This document shows positions 1 to 10,243 of a stretch of DNA of 64,000 nucleotides, piece after piece (position 1 is the stretch's first letter; each line of letters begins with the position of its first letter). Source of the stretch: Chaetoceros tenuissimus (Eukaryota > Bacillariophyta > Thalassiosirophyceae > Chaetocerotales > Chaetocerotaceae); contig BLLK01000062.1 of assembly GCA_021927905.1 (NCBI GenBank), forward strand, positions 744,001 through 808,000. Direction: 5' to 3'. The position numbers and the translations under genes were made by a program. The notes under the pieces were generated by a model. That model saw nothing but the letters and a program-made list of their open reading frames with translations, was not told the origin of the DNA and did no database searches.

Positions 1-2339
1 CTGTCATATTGTCGTTGATCCAGAGTCAGCCTTCTATTCAAAGCATGGTCCTTACAGTCTCTACCCGGCCTGCTATATTGTTCCGGAGCTATTGCACCTT
101 TTTGAATTGCCAAATAAATTGCTTCCTTTTGCATAGTTTTATTGTGCTGATTGAAATCTGGTGCAAGTATCCCGAGAGTACGTAATTTCTCGATACGAAA
201 TTCCATTAACTTCTTCAGAATCATCAAGTCCAAACATGTTTTCCATCTTTCAGGAGAGTATCCCGAGAGTACAGGGATTTCGGCACGCATAAACAGAATT
301 GTACGCAGCAGCTCACTTTTCATAGCTGCTTTAAAATGCCCCAGATGTTGAGCGTACGTACACGTTTTCTCTTTGCGTATATTATACCCTCTCACAAAGT
401 TGGCAAAGTGATCTTCCAAAGAATCCTCATAAGGGGGAACTTCAATCTCATCTAATTCTTTACAAGCCTCTATGAACTCTCTCGTGGATTGAGAAGTGCC
501 TTCCGGGAAGATAAAGGTGCCATCCAAAACCGAAGCCGTTGCTGGACCTTCTCCATAATTACCCAAAAGTTTTACATATTCTTGATCCAACAACTGGGAG
601 CCACCTTCCGTCTGGTGGTACTTTTTCTCATTTTCATTCAGAATTACACGCTCCATATCCTCTTGCTTTGTGTACTCTTTCAGCGATCCATCTGGTTGAG
701 TTACCCAGACCTTAGATGTGGATCCTGCTGAGTTTTTATTAAAAATGTGCTTCTGTATTATGGATGCCTCCTTTTGCTTCTCTCTCGCTAATTGAGATCT
801 AATAATTGTCGCCAATCTCCCTTCTCCTGCTGCTTCTTTAGCTGCAGCCAGCTGATATCTATGGGAATAGTGCAAGCTTTTAGAATTCTTCTTCAATTCC
901 TTCACTCGAGCTCTGGCCTTAGCCCTTTCTATCGCAACTTCTTCCACTGACAGTTCCTTATATACTATTCCCAGTCTCCTTTGCATGTTGATCATCGTCC
1001 TTGCATGAATGAATTTCTCCTTCTTAACTCGTGAATATCTCTTGTTCCAGTAATCTCGTATCTGCATTGCTTTGTCAAGTATAGCACTATGAGGATGTTT
1101 GTTCTTGTGAAGTTTCCTGCATGATTTTTCTGCTTCCTCTTGACACTGAACAATTTCTCTATCAATTGCTTCATACTCTCTCTGTAAATGTGCGGGTAAC
1201 GGATACACTGCATTGTTATACACTTGTTCAATTCTCTGAAAAATTCCAGCCTCCAACATGAGCACCTCCAGCTTCTCCACGTATCGTTGCACCACTCGTG
1301 GATCTTTCAGCACCAGCCTTCTAGCATCTGGTGGAACAAACTTTGGCTGTGAACAGTTCAGCTTCTCCTTGCATACATCCATCCAAATTCCCCTATGGTC
1401 ACTACCCAACTTAGAGAATGACAAGAATCCACAATATTCTGCTTCCAATTCTTCCGGACCAAATATTGCATCGATAGGATCATTCTTTGATTTCTTACAT
1501 GTACGTGGTAATTTGCCATGCTTCTTTGCAATCAAATCCGCCAGTCCTCTAAGTTCCATCCATTCCACTACCTCTGAGTACTCTGAGTTAAAGTCCCCCA
1601 TGACAAAGACCTTTCTCCCCATTTCTTGCAGCTCTTTAATCCTGATGTCCAAATCAATCCAAAAGAGTTTCCTTGGATCCCTATCTGCTTCTGGAGGTAT
1701 ATAGTGAACATGCTCTTCGTCTCGAATATCACCATGCTGATTGATATAGACTTGTTGCTGTGCCGGCACTCCTTCTTCACCCGACTTGCTAGCATTGGGA
1801 CAGTAGCAGGTGATGAACGTAGACTTGGTGCCTTCCTTCCCGTTAATGGTCATTTCCGTCCATCTTCCAAGACCTCTAGGATCTCTGTTCTTAAGCTTCC
1901 CATGGACGCTAGCTGTAATATCACCTACACAGACCATCGCTGTTCCTCCCCACTGTAATTCTCTCCGTTGAGGTATTTGTCTATTATTCGCCACCACTGC
2001 CTTGCTGTTGCCAATTCTATAACTCTTCATGATCTTCCACAATGCTCTATCCTCTTCCACCATCCTCCAATCCTTATTCACTTCCGCCATTCCTACTATG
2101 TCTACTTGCTTTCGTTCAACAAAGTCAAGAAGTTTATTTAACTTATTACTACTCTTAACTGTGTGTGTGTCTTCCTGAATTTTTCCAATACCTTGCATGT
2201 TGTAAAATAGGATACGTAGGCAGCCTTTTGTTACAACCTGGGGAATAGCATCACCAGCTATTCCAGAAGTCGTCGATTTGACAGTTTCCGGTACCTTCTC
2301 ACGACGTCGAGGGGCACTAGGGAAAAAGTCTACACTCAT
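1..2339 (-). CDS. LINE ORF2 protein, endonuclease/reverse transcriptase (partial)
   Basis: This frame is open from ATG at 2339 to the window edge (779 codons) and has no stop. The N-terminus is an exonuclease-endonuclease-phosphatase (EEP) domain: RILFYNMQG around residues 42-50 (metal-site Asn47), MAEVNKDW (Glu86), VMGDFNSEY (Asp249, Asn251), DPIDAIFG, and GSDHRGIWM (Ser313-Asp314-His315). A basic, probably coiled linker follows. Near residue 760 the stretch RPGRDCKDHALNRR resembles the lead-in to a reverse transcriptase domain, whose catalytic motifs would lie outside. The endonuclease would nick target DNA for target-primed reverse transcription. The start codon overlaps the ORF1 stop as ATGA (2339-2336), pointing to termination-reinitiation as the likely way it is translated. 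Confidence 0.85.
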   Translation of the reverse strand, partial: MSVDFFPSAPRRREKVPETVKSTTSGIAGDAIPQVVTKGCLRILFYNMQGIGKIQEDTHTVKSSNKLNKLLDFVERKQVDIVGMAEVNKDWRMVEEDRALWKIMKSYRIGNSKAVVANNRQIPQRRELQWGGTAMVCVGDITASVHGKLKNRDPRGLGRWTEMTINGKEGTKSTFITCYCPNASKSGEEGVPAQQQVYINQHGDIRDEEHVHYIPPEADRDPRKLFWIDLDIRIKELQEMGRKVFVMGDFNSEYSEVVEWMELRGLADLIAKKHGKLPRTCKKSKNDPIDAIFGPEELEAEYCGFLSFSKLGSDHRGIWMDVCKEKLNCSQPKFVPPDARRLVLKDPRVVQRYVEKLEVLMLEAGIFQRIEQVYNNAVYPLPAHLQREYEAIDREIVQCQEEAEKSCRKLHKNKHPHSAILDKAMQIRDYWNKRYSRVKKEKFIHARTMINMQRRLGIVYKELSVEEVAIERAKARARVKELKKNSKSLHYSHRYQLAAAKEAAGEGRLATIIRSQLAREKQKEASIIQKHIFNKNSAGSTSKVWVTQPDGSLKEYTKQEDMERVILNENEKKYHQTEGGSQLLDQEYVKLLGNYGEGPATASVLDGTFIFPEGTSQSTREFIEACKELDEIEVPPYEDSLEDHFANFVRGYNIRKEKTCTYAQHLGHFKAAMKSELLRTILFMRAEIPVLSGYSPERWKTCLDLMILKKLMEFRIEKLRTLGILAPDFNQHNKTMQKEAIYLAIQKGAIAPEQYSRPGRDCKDHALNRRLTLDQRQYD

Positions 2340-4492
2340 TTAGACTTCTGCGCAGCTACTGGGCCGCGACTATGGCTACGAAGAACTCTCTGATTCACCC
2401 CAGGTGGGGAAGGAGTAGGTTGAGGAGGGGCAGTCCCCTTTCTTCTGGACTTAGCAGGAGTATCACGTTCCCCACGAGGACTACGGGCAGATTTCATACT
2501 TTCATCCTCCACCTCCTGTTGCTGATCACCTTGTAGACCATTCAAGTTCTGAACATACTCAGTAGTACCGGTGGCAAGACCCTGAGAAACTCCTGTAGTT
2601 CTATTTGGAGTGGTAGGTACAGGAATCTTGGTAGGATCATCCTCAATGGCTTCTACCTTTTCTTTCTCACTCTCCTCCATCTCCTCAGCATCCTTTGCCT
2701 CAGGAGCCTTCATCTCCTCGTCTGTCTCCTTATCCTTCTCCTCGGCATCCTCTGCCGCAGGAGCCTTCATCTCCTCCTCTTTCTCCTTTTCCTTCTGTTC
2801 CTCTCCATTAGTAAGATCCACTACTTCAGTTGGGGGAAGTTGGATACCCTGATCCTTTGCAATCTTTTTGAGTTTCTCAAGTTCTGCTACCAAAGATGCG
2901 TTAGTTTGCATCATTGACTTGTTTTTCTCCGTCAATGTGATTGTGTTCTCAGTACCACCGGTATTATTGGTAAGCAGACTGACATTATCCGTGTTCACTA
3001 CTGCTGGAGCAGGATTTGCTTTTGTCTCCGCAGTCAAGTCGTCTTCCTCTCTGGCCAAGGCATTGTTTTCTTGTGACGAGAGGAAAGCAGCCTGAACGTT
3101 GGTCACATCAACTTCCACAAACTCCAGGATATCATGTTGACTAGCAGGTGGTGTATACACTCCAGTAGCAGTATCCCAAGTCCCTCCGTTGCAGTAGGAG
3201 ATAAAGGAACTAGAACAGTACCCATGTGGTGAGACTCCAAGCACTGTTTCCATCCACACTGGGAAACCTTGAGAGATAGAGACTGCCTCTTGATCTGAGT
3301 GAGGTAAGTAATGCAGAACTGCGCTTTCACTACCAAGGATAGTGATGGAGTGAAACAATGGTACTTTTCTAACCTGCCCTCTAACCATAACAGCCCTGGT
3401 AGCCTTACACTGCATAAGTAGTTGAGCAATGTAGTATGATCTACCGTTTACCGTCACTGAAGCAAACAGCTTTACATCATCTAATTCGACGCTACAAAGT
3501 CTCTGATTCAACAGAATTTGGGCGTTTAATCCTTCCTTAAACGCTCTCTTCTGTTTAGTGTGCTTCGTCCAGGATGGTTGAGACAAGTCAACGATGATAA
3601 CTCTACTTCCCAACATCTGCTTGTTTTTAAAGTACTTCTGAAGGTTCTTCACTACTGAGGTACCTGTGGCTCTTTCTCCTTCCACTTGCATTACTCGTTT
3701 GTGTAACCAATCAGGAGTAGAGTTCACCTGTCCTTTCAAGTTCTTAGGGACCTGTGCCGGAGCAAACTTGAGCCCAAGGGTATTATCTCCTCCAATTACA
3801 CGTAGCAAATGTAAAGTGAGTTCCGAGTCGGTAGCCTCCTCTGCCAAGTTGATTATGTAACATAGGATATGTGGATTAATCGCGTCAGAACAGGCCTTAA
3901 CAGCACGGAAATAAGTTACCCATCCCCCTTGATCAGTCTTGTCGAAACTGTTCAAGGTAGCAGAAGCTTCATGCAGGAAATATTCGGAGAAATCGCCATC
4001 AACCTTCAAAAGGATACGAACATAGAACCTTTGAGGTTCATTTTTGGCCTCGAACCATCTAAAATCCTTTATGTATTTCTTCTGAGTCGGCGCGTCCAAA
4101 GTGAGCTGCTGCAACCCAAGCGTGTCTCCGTACTTAGTAGCTGGGGTGTTCCACGGAAGAAGGGAGGTGGGAGCATTGGTTTGTTCCTGGACAGTGGAAA
4201 CCACCTCGTTCACCTTTGCAACAATCTCCTGATGGGTTTTCACCTTAACTTCCAAGTTCAACCTGATAGTGGTGAAAGTGGATTCGTTGGACGCCTGGTT
4301 AGTAACTGCACTTGCGTTGTCATCAATTTCCTCCAGATTGAGGTAATACTCGGCTGCCATAGTGAAGGTAGACATGGCGTTAATTGCTTGACGGTTCATC
4401 TTGATGGAGTTAGATATCTTTCTGTAACAATATAGTGAGTGGAGGTATGTATCTCTTCTTGTCTTTAACATATGTTTTGCATCACCGGCCAT
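2336..4492 (-). CDS. LINE ORF1 protein, no recognised domain
   Basis: The frame gives 718 residues from the first in-frame ATG (4492). It stays open further upstream to about 4597, but only non-ATG codons are there. I recognise no CCHC zinc knuckle, RRM or esterase. The first 480 residues or so look globular; the C-terminal third is low-complexity and highly charged. It contains VVDLTNG (about 2809-2829), which resembles a SUMO-interacting motif followed by acidic residues, then a 19-residue acidic repeat present twice, and ends in a basic, Ser/Pro-rich tail. In LINEs, ORF1 proteins usually bind RNA and form the particle with ORF2; that role here is inferred from position only. Confidence 0.7.
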   Translation of the reverse strand: MAGDAKHMLKTRRDTYLHSLYCYRKISNSIKMNRQAINAMSTFTMAAEYYLNLEEIDDNASAVTNQASNESTFTTIRLNLEVKVKTHQEIVAKVNEVVSTVQEQTNAPTSLLPWNTPATKYGDTLGLQQLTLDAPTQKKYIKDFRWFEAKNEPQRFYVRILLKVDGDFSEYFLHEASATLNSFDKTDQGGWVTYFRAVKACSDAINPHILCYIINLAEEATDSELTLHLLRVIGGDNTLGLKFAPAQVPKNLKGQVNSTPDWLHKRVMQVEGERATGTSVVKNLQKYFKNKQMLGSRVIIVDLSQPSWTKHTKQKRAFKEGLNAQILLNQRLCSVELDDVKLFASVTVNGRSYYIAQLLMQCKATRAVMVRGQVRKVPLFHSITILGSESAVLHYLPHSDQEAVSISQGFPVWMETVLGVSPHGYCSSSFISYCNGGTWDTATGVYTPPASQHDILEFVEVDVTNVQAAFLSSQENNALAREEDDLTAETKANPAPAVVNTDNVSLLTNNTGGTENTITLTEKNKSMMQTNASLVAELEKLKKIAKDQGIQLPPTEVVDLTNGEEQKEKEKEEEMKAPAAEDAEEKDKETDEEMKAPEAKDAEEMEESEKEKVEAIEDDPTKIPVPTTPNRTTGVSQGLATGTTEYVQNLNGLQGDQQQEVEDESMKSARSPRGERDTPAKSRRKGTAPPQPTPSPPGVNQRVLRSHSRGPVAAQKSK
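2681..2794 (-). repeat. 57-bp tandem duplication inside LINE ORF1
   Basis: Two adjacent 57-bp units (2681-2737 and 2738-2794) encode 19-residue acidic repeats starting EEMKAPAAEDAEEKDKE and EEMKAPEAKDAEEMEES. The frame is kept, so the duplication lengthens the acidic region of the ORF1 protein. Confidence 0.8.
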
Positions 4493-4597
4493 GCCAGTTC
4501 TAGTCTTGTCAGGAGGTATCTTGAGTCTTCTAGGTTCAGTCTTGTCTATGGGCTTAAATCTTTCGGATAAATTCTTGGAAATTAGGTCAACACACAC

Positions 4598-5341
4598 ACA
4601 GTTAAAAGTAGAAAAGTGGCGGGCTAAGAAAGTGAAAAAAGGAAGATGTGTTAGCTGAAAAGCGAAGATATTTGTCGTAAAGCTGGATACAGTAATCGAA
4701 GAGAGTTGCGACGACGAACACTTTTTGCTCAGACTCTATCTTTGTACCAAAACGCATTTATGTTCCACCGATCCTCTGCAAGGGTTATACATGAGCTTTG
4801 ATGAAACAAACTATGGTGATTAGCATTTACTTCTTTTCGAAAAGTGATATATATGATAGACAAAACGTAGCATAAATATTAGACATCAAAGTTGATCATA
4901 TTGCGTAATGGTGCTCAAACTTATACTTATGGTATTGACGAATTATGCCAATTTCGTTAAGATGATCAATACTATTCAATTGTTGAAGTACTTCTACTCT
5001 TGGTCTGCTAAAGCAGAAGAATTCAGTACTTCTTACACATTATACAAATACCCAGAACAAAACGTATTGCTACGATTCTTCAGCACTTGAACACAACTTT
5101 TCGAAGCGATAATATCATCTAAGATACAAAATCACTTGATAAACATAATTAAGAAAAATAATTTACTATGTTGCCTCATCCATTGAGACTACGGACATTA
5201 ATGTATATTCTACACTACGAAAGCAAGGATCATATATGGGGGAGATCAAGGAATGTTTCTAACCCCTTATTCTTGTGAAAGACTTCATTGGATCGTTACT
5301 GCTTCTTTCGCACAAAACAAAAACCAAATTGCCCTGATACT
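4598..5341. other. Gene-free stretch: LINE 5' flank and P4H 3' flank
   Basis: This holds the unresolved 5' end of the retrotransposon and the 3' region of the prolyl hydroxylase gene. A 60-codon plus-strand frame at 4908-5090 has no recognisable features and AT-rich composition like its surroundings, so I do not call it. I see no tRNA, hairpin or clear repeat. Confidence 0.5.
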
Positions 5342-6904
5342 TTAACTTACAAATTGCATTTTATCATTCCACACCCACTTGTTGGCTGCCCATTTGATCC
5401 CCTCTTCCACAGGACAGGCCCCATGTAGAGAGTAATGATCTCCTGTTCCATCAGGTAATAAACTGTAAAAGATAATTACTTTTCCTTTTTCAGGTTTCAC
5501 TTTCTAGAGACAAAAGTATGAACAAACCATTAGATTATCATTTGAAGGAAAAAACAAACAAATAATAGAATGTATACTTACCAAACCTTTTGTACAATCA
5601 TTGAATACGCGAGGTTGTGGAGCGCCATTGAATCGAGGAAAAATTGTGTGACCACCTAATAAACAAACGTTAGCGGTGTTATACAATATGCCACAAGAAG
5701 CATGAAAATGATTTCCAAATAATATATTCCTCACCCTTTTCTACGTCAGACAAATACCAAAAAACCGTGGCCAAGCGGTTCTTTTTACCATATTGGATCA
5801 TCTCTTGCGTGTGCTTATCATTCTTGTATAGAGCAGCATCGAACCAGTCGAGATGCTGGTCATATTTCTGCATGTATCCGTAACGTAAGACTTGTGTATG
5901 TTCTTGATGTGTTTTCGAAACCCTTGTGATACTCGCTGTTCTAGCCTACAATGCTACGCAGTTAGAAATGAATTCTCACAATAAACCTTGATCAAAATTT
6001 CATTTGAACTTACCTCCAAAGCATGTAGATTTTCGTCTTCAGCTTCGAGAAAGTATGATTGAGAAGTTCGAAAGTCAGATGCTGGTCTGCCTTTGTCGTG
6101 GTCCATCAAACTCACTGATGAATATTCCATGTGTTTTTCAGATACATCTATAATATGATCGCATTCATCCTCCAAGATGAAACCTGGGACAGAAAGAACA
6201 AGCGGTTTCATCGAAAGAGTTTCCATTTCAATAGTAGTTTTCCCTTTAGAAGGATATCCAGTCTCGAGGTCAATTTTACGTTTAAACCCAATCTTTATGC
6301 CAGGCCATATCCAGTTTCCACCTTCTATGAGCACAACCATGCCATGATTGAACAAATCTTTGATTGACTCTGCCTTAAATTGATCTTCTGTAGCAATCTT
6401 TTTGCCATTGATGGAAAAGAACGCATATGGCTGTGTGTTTGATTTAGCATGAGGTGCAATGCGAAGACTTTTCTGTATGATATCAAATGTGATTAATTCA
6501 AAGGGACTATCAGTGATATGAAAGTTGAGAGGCTTCGTCTTCTTTGAATTCCTGTAAATATCAATAACGTCATCTTTGAAGCAAAATACGTGTGTACCCA
6601 CGTTATTTTCTTCACTGAGAAACTGTCCGAGATTGTATTCGTTACATGGAACAAACGTTGATGTCTCAACAGCTTCCTCTCTCACACTTCTCTTCAGTCT
6701 AGCTAGCAACTCACTATCTTCCCCCAGGAAAGGCGTCAATAAATCTTCACGAGACTTGACGATGAATTCTGATACTTTTTGACCAAGGTCTTCATCGTAA
6801 ATGGTCGCTAAAGGAGGAGTTGCTATCCCCAAAGCCATCATTACGACCATAGTGATGAGGAACCCTATGTTGCTATTAGCAGTCTTTGAGTCATTTGCCT
6901 TCAT
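5342..6904 (-). CDS. Prolyl 4-hydroxylase alpha-type, ER membrane-anchored
   Basis: Four exons (6904-6014, 5945-5735, 5655-5582, 5503-5342) join in frame to 445 residues; the introns are 68, 79 and 78 bp with GT-AG ends. A hydrophobic segment near the N-terminus (about residues 13-33) looks like a type II signal anchor. The C-terminal half is a 2-oxoglutarate/Fe(II) dioxygenase: LEARTASIT then the iron site QHLDWFD, and the distal DHYSLHGACPVEEGIKW with the second His and the 2-oxoglutarate-binding Lys. By family it hydroxylates peptidyl proline in the secretory pathway. The middle region (residues 90-230) is a lineage-specific extension I do not recognise. The last codons GTA AGT TAA also read as a perfect splice donor, so a further 3' exon is possible though not needed. 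Confidence 0.88.
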
Positions 6905-7402
6905 TATGGAGACCCTTTCTATGAACCTGCTTCAACCCTCTAAAAGTGTGTGTGTTTCTGAATTTGTATTACAGATGGATATTGGTTCATAGTGTGTTGG
7001 TGTGATCATGCAACAAAAGAAGAGACTAACACTAAAAATGAACGAGAAAAACTATGACGAGCGACGAGATTATTTAGCTATAGAATATTATTGGATAGCC
7101 AACTAGAAAGCTATTCAAACATGAGAACCCCACATTCCCTTCCTCATCAAAGGGAAAGATTGCATTGTACTTTGTCTAGAGTTCCATCGATATATTTCCG
7201 ATTGCCTGGCAAAATTAATTATTATTGCCCCCACTAGTGTCAACTTGTCAACATACCCTTCTTGATTTATGCGAACACTAGTTTTCAGAACACTACCTTC
7301 AGATGGATGCATTTGGATTGATTGCTTCCGTGATTCTGTTGAGATCTTTCATGATCTCATAAATCAAAGAAAAGAAATTCTGACCAAGCTCTAGCAACAA
7401 CA
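6905..7402. other. Divergent promoter region
   Basis: A 498-bp spacer between two genes that point away from each other. It is AT-rich, and I see no clear repeat, RNA gene or long frame with coding character. Confidence 0.5.
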
Positions 7403-7950
7403 ATGACTAAATTTGCAACTTTCTCCTGCCTAATGGCTCTTCTAGCAACCAATGCTTATGCATTCGCACCTTCCCTACCAAGAAGAGTAAGTATATGGAA
7501 AGATTGTATCTTTTATATTATCTGAAATATGAATCTAACTCTTTGTTCCTTCTCTATACTACTCTGCATCTTTAGGTGGCTTCCACTACTGCTCGCCATG
7601 TTCTTCTCACCGAAGAAGAGACTAATGCAATCATCGAAAAGGCTCATGACTGTGCTGAAGGAGAATGCTCCATCGACGATGTTAGTGGTTTGATTGCAGA
7701 ACTCAAGGATCAGCAGCACCAAATGATGGAACGCATGGAAGAAATGATGAATATGGTTGCTCACCTCCAGAAGATCAACTCCCATGAACAGAGAAAGAAA
7801 GATGATGTTAAGGCTTATGTAAGAGACTTGCTCAGAGTTTTCGACACACACTCAAGTGGACATCCAATTGGATTCTCAGGTGATATCGGAGATGGGCCAA
7901 AGACTGCATACGATGTATTACCACCAAAGAAGTGGACTGCAAAGAAGTAA
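7403..7950 (+). CDS. Small plastid-targeted protein, GECS-motif family, paralogue 1
   Basis: Two exons (7403-7486 and 7576-7950; intron 89 bp) give 152 residues. Exon 1 encodes the whole signal peptide, ending LATNAYAFAPSLPRR, a typical AYA/FAP plastid entry site. The mature part has CAEGECSIDDVSGLIAEL, then a long helical region rich in Met, Glu and Gln that is probably a coiled coil, and a C-terminal GFSGDIGDGPKTAYDVL-PPKKW motif. The same three blocks occur in the gene at 8539-9083, so the two are clearly paralogues. The GECS pair of cysteines recalls redox-regulated plastid proteins, but I cannot assign a function. The two genes converge, with 588 bp between their stops. Confidence 0.85.
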
Positions 7951-8538
7951 GGTATTGAATACCTCTCTACAAGAAGCTTGGACTATTGTCCACTGCCCAA
8001 TAAGGATTGTTAGCTTTATTGAACATTCCTTCTAACGGCATCACCAAAAACTAGAATTACTGACCATATATAGACATTAATCATATTTAGATGAACACAA
8101 GTAACAAATATACTTTCTGTAGAATGAATTCTCAATTAATCTCCTTTTAAGAGTAGGTAATATGAAAGTGCTGACGTCTCTCCAGATTTTTGAGATCCAC
8201 ATATCATAGTTGGAGATAATGTGATTGATTTGATTCTTTGAGAAATGAAATTTTTTCTCTCGAAACGGAATATTGAACGTAATAGTTGTAGATTACAGCA
8301 TTCAATTACTTCAAACACACTTTACACGAAACTATAACCATTACAAAATTTGACTAATGAATATTTTATTTATTGTGGGGGAATGTAAAATACTTTTTAT
8401 AATTATTTTCCATGCAGCAAAAAGTAAATCGCTCATAAGTCTCTTCTGGCTTTCATCAGAAGTAGTATCATGCAATGTGTCTGCCTCTAGTTATTTATGT
8501 ATAAGGCAACCGGTAACCGCAATATCAAAAGGGAAAAC
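7951..8538. other. Convergent 3' region between the two paralogues
   Basis: The stops of the two GECS-family genes face each other across 588 bp. The stretch is very AT-rich. Short frames on both strands lack recognisable sequence and I see no repeat that would explain the duplication. Confidence 0.5.
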
Positions 8539-9083
8539 TTATGGTTTCCATGGCTTTGGATTCAATGCCTTGTAAGCATCGGTAGGCCCGTCTCCTACTT
8601 CACCTGAGTATCCTGTTGGCATTCCTAAAGATGGATAGTCATTTCCACTCGCTTTAGCTCCCATGGAGAACAAGCGGAAGATAGCACGGACAGTGTCTCT
8701 AACTTCATCATGATCTCTGTCATCTGCATTATTCAAAATCTCAAGGGATTTAATCATATTATCCATCTCCTTGATTCTCTCGTTGAGGTTATGTTGCTGT
8801 TCTTGCAATTCTGCAATTAGACCATCTACGTCGTCAATAGAACACTCTCCCTTCTCGCACGCATGACCTCTAGCGATTACAGCCTCTAATTCCTGTGGAG
8901 TTAAGACTGCATTCAACTGGGAAGTGATTGGCTAGGAAAGAATGGTGTGAGTCGACTGCCACTTATAAATATTTATAGCAATGAGAAGGGTTGCAATGCT
9001 GTGCTGGAACTTACCTTAGAAGGCATAGTGACAAATGCACTAGCAGATGCCAAGAGAGCAATGAAGGCGAAGGAACGGAACAT
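8539..9083 (-). CDS. Small plastid-targeted protein, GECS-motif family, paralogue 2
   Basis: Exons 9083-9015 and 8931-8539 (intron 83 bp) give 153 residues. Exon 1 again encodes just the signal peptide, MFRSFAFIALLASASAFVT, with an ASAF plastid motif. The mature protein has CEKGECSIDDVDGLIAEL, a predicted coiled coil (QEQQHNLNERIKEMDNM), and the C-terminal block PTGYSGEVGDGPTDAYKAL ending in PKPWKP. The intron sits at nearly the same place as in the other paralogue, directly after the targeting exon, which supports gene duplication with inversion. Function unknown; the plastid location follows from the targeting motif. Confidence 0.85.
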
Positions 9084-9475
9084 TTTGTATCTATTTGTAT
9101 CTTTATGAGAACACTCAACTGTATTTTTATGAGTGAACGCTTCTTCAGAGATTTTACAAAAAGAAGACTTCTGATCGATATCTTTCAGTTGACACCTCCA
9201 GCTAGGGTTCGCAAATTTGAAGTCAAGAATAGTATCAGCTAGCTAGTCCACAGTCAAAACAGCTAGCCACCTTCTTCTTCTTATTTTTCCTGAAAATTAT
9301 TACTTTTCCTTCTCTTGACATTCTACAGAAAAGTTTATTATGCATAAAAAATAATAGAATTCTATAGCATTATTATCTATTACAAAATTTTCTATTGTAG
9401 GATCCAGTATGACCCTTCTAATAATTTATACGTTCAGTAGATATTCTCAAGAAGAAAACACTCGTCCATCGTCAA
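9084..9475. other. Intergenic, promoter side of paralogue 2
   Basis: A 392-bp spacer upstream of the 8539-9083 gene and downstream of the 9476-10243 gene, both on the minus strand. It has T-rich runs but no feature I can name. If the upstream enzyme gene has a last intron starting at GTATTT near 9507, its final exon would lie here. Confidence 0.4.
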
Positions 9476-10243
9476 TTAGGATAAAAACGTTGGATACGAG
9501 TAAATACCTGCTTTGCAAACAGCATCTATGCACTGAAAGCATTTATTCGCATCAAATATATCTTTCCCGTCTTTATCAATGGTTCTTAAAGAACTCTCCA
9601 TGTCAATCCAAATATCCCTTCCTTTTCCAGCATCCAAAACATCTTTCAAAACTTGTTCAATATTGGCTGGTCCTATACCACCAGCATACCCAATGTCATA
9701 ATCTTTTGGAGGCTCTGGCCAACTTTTTGAGAGAACACCAGTTCCCTTGGACTCATCCAACAACATGGTCACATTGGATGGCATGCCATAATCTAATAAT
9801 CCACTCCAAAGTAATTTTGTCTCTTCATTCTTTTGAATGATAAATTCCAGATTCTCATGTTTTGCCATGAGCTTTGCAACATTTGGTACGGCCTCTGCTA
9901 GATAGGACGTATCCACTCCATTCACAGCAGTCGCATTGATTTGTACTCTGCGAAAACCCATTGGATACAATGTAGCCAGGAAAGTATCATCACCATCAAG
10001 ACATTCATTCACCCGTTTTCCACAAAGATGAGCAGCTAGAGTCATACCCGAAGAAGCACAGACCTTGGATACTTCATCGACCCATTCTTTGGATGCATAG
10101 CGTGGTTGACCCTCCTTGTCTGGACGGAACAAAACACCGAATTCAACGAATGGATATGAGTTGTAAATGAGGCCTAAAGCTTTTGGAGAGATTGAATCAT
10201 CCGCTCCACAAAACCCTAATTTACGAAGTGTTGTTTTAGTCAT
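9476..10243 (-). CDS. Phosphoribosylanthranilate-isomerase-like barrel protein
   Basis: 255 residues from ATG at 10243; the open frame extends upstream to 10309 but only from a TTG, so I use the ATG. Alternating strand/helix pattern suggests a TIM barrel: KLGFCGADD at the start, SGMTLAAHLCG, FRRVQINATAV in the middle, and IGYAGGIGPANIEQVL near the end, which resembles the phosphate-binding GGLxPENV loop of TrpF-type isomerases. It is a distant match: the catalytic Cys of TrpF could be Cys in KLGFCGA (TrpF has KICG). The true C-terminus is uncertain because CAG|GTATTT could be a donor. Function beyond a TrpF-like fold is inference. Confidence 0.6.
   Translation of the reverse strand: MTKTTLRKLGFCGADDSISPKALGLIYNSYPFVEFGVLFRPDKEGQPRYASKEWVDEVSKVCASSGMTLAAHLCGKRVNECLDGDDTFLATLYPMGFRRVQINATAVNGVDTSYLAEAVPNVAKLMAKHENLEFIIQKNEETKLLWSGLLDYGMPSNVTMLLDESKGTGVLSKSWPEPPKDYDIGYAGGIGPANIEQVLKDVLDAGKGRDIWIDMESSLRTIDKDGKDIFDANKCFQCIDAVCKAGIYSYPTFLS

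Larger units (their letters stand above)
1..4640 (-). mobile_element. Non-LTR (LINE-type) retrotransposon, cut by window edge
   Basis: Two adjoining minus-strand frames make up a two-ORF non-LTR element: an ORF1 without a recognised domain and an ORF2 that opens with an apurinic-type endonuclease. The element reads from about 4.6 kb towards position 1, so the reverse transcriptase core and the 3' end lie outside the window. No stop or frameshift interrupts the visible coding part, so this copy may be young or still functional. The 5' end is not defined by any repeat I can see and is set loosely just upstream of ORF1. The endonuclease followed by the start of an RT-like region separates it from LTR elements. 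Confidence 0.85.

Noticed and set aside
4908-5090. 60-codon frame beside the LINE
   Set aside because: No homology-like blocks, no splice context and base composition like the flanking non-coding sequence.
7403-9083. CP12 assignment for the GECS protein pair
   Set aside because: The CP12 core (AWDxVEELS type block and C-terminal Cys pair) is absent; only the acidic helical style and one Cys pair are similar.
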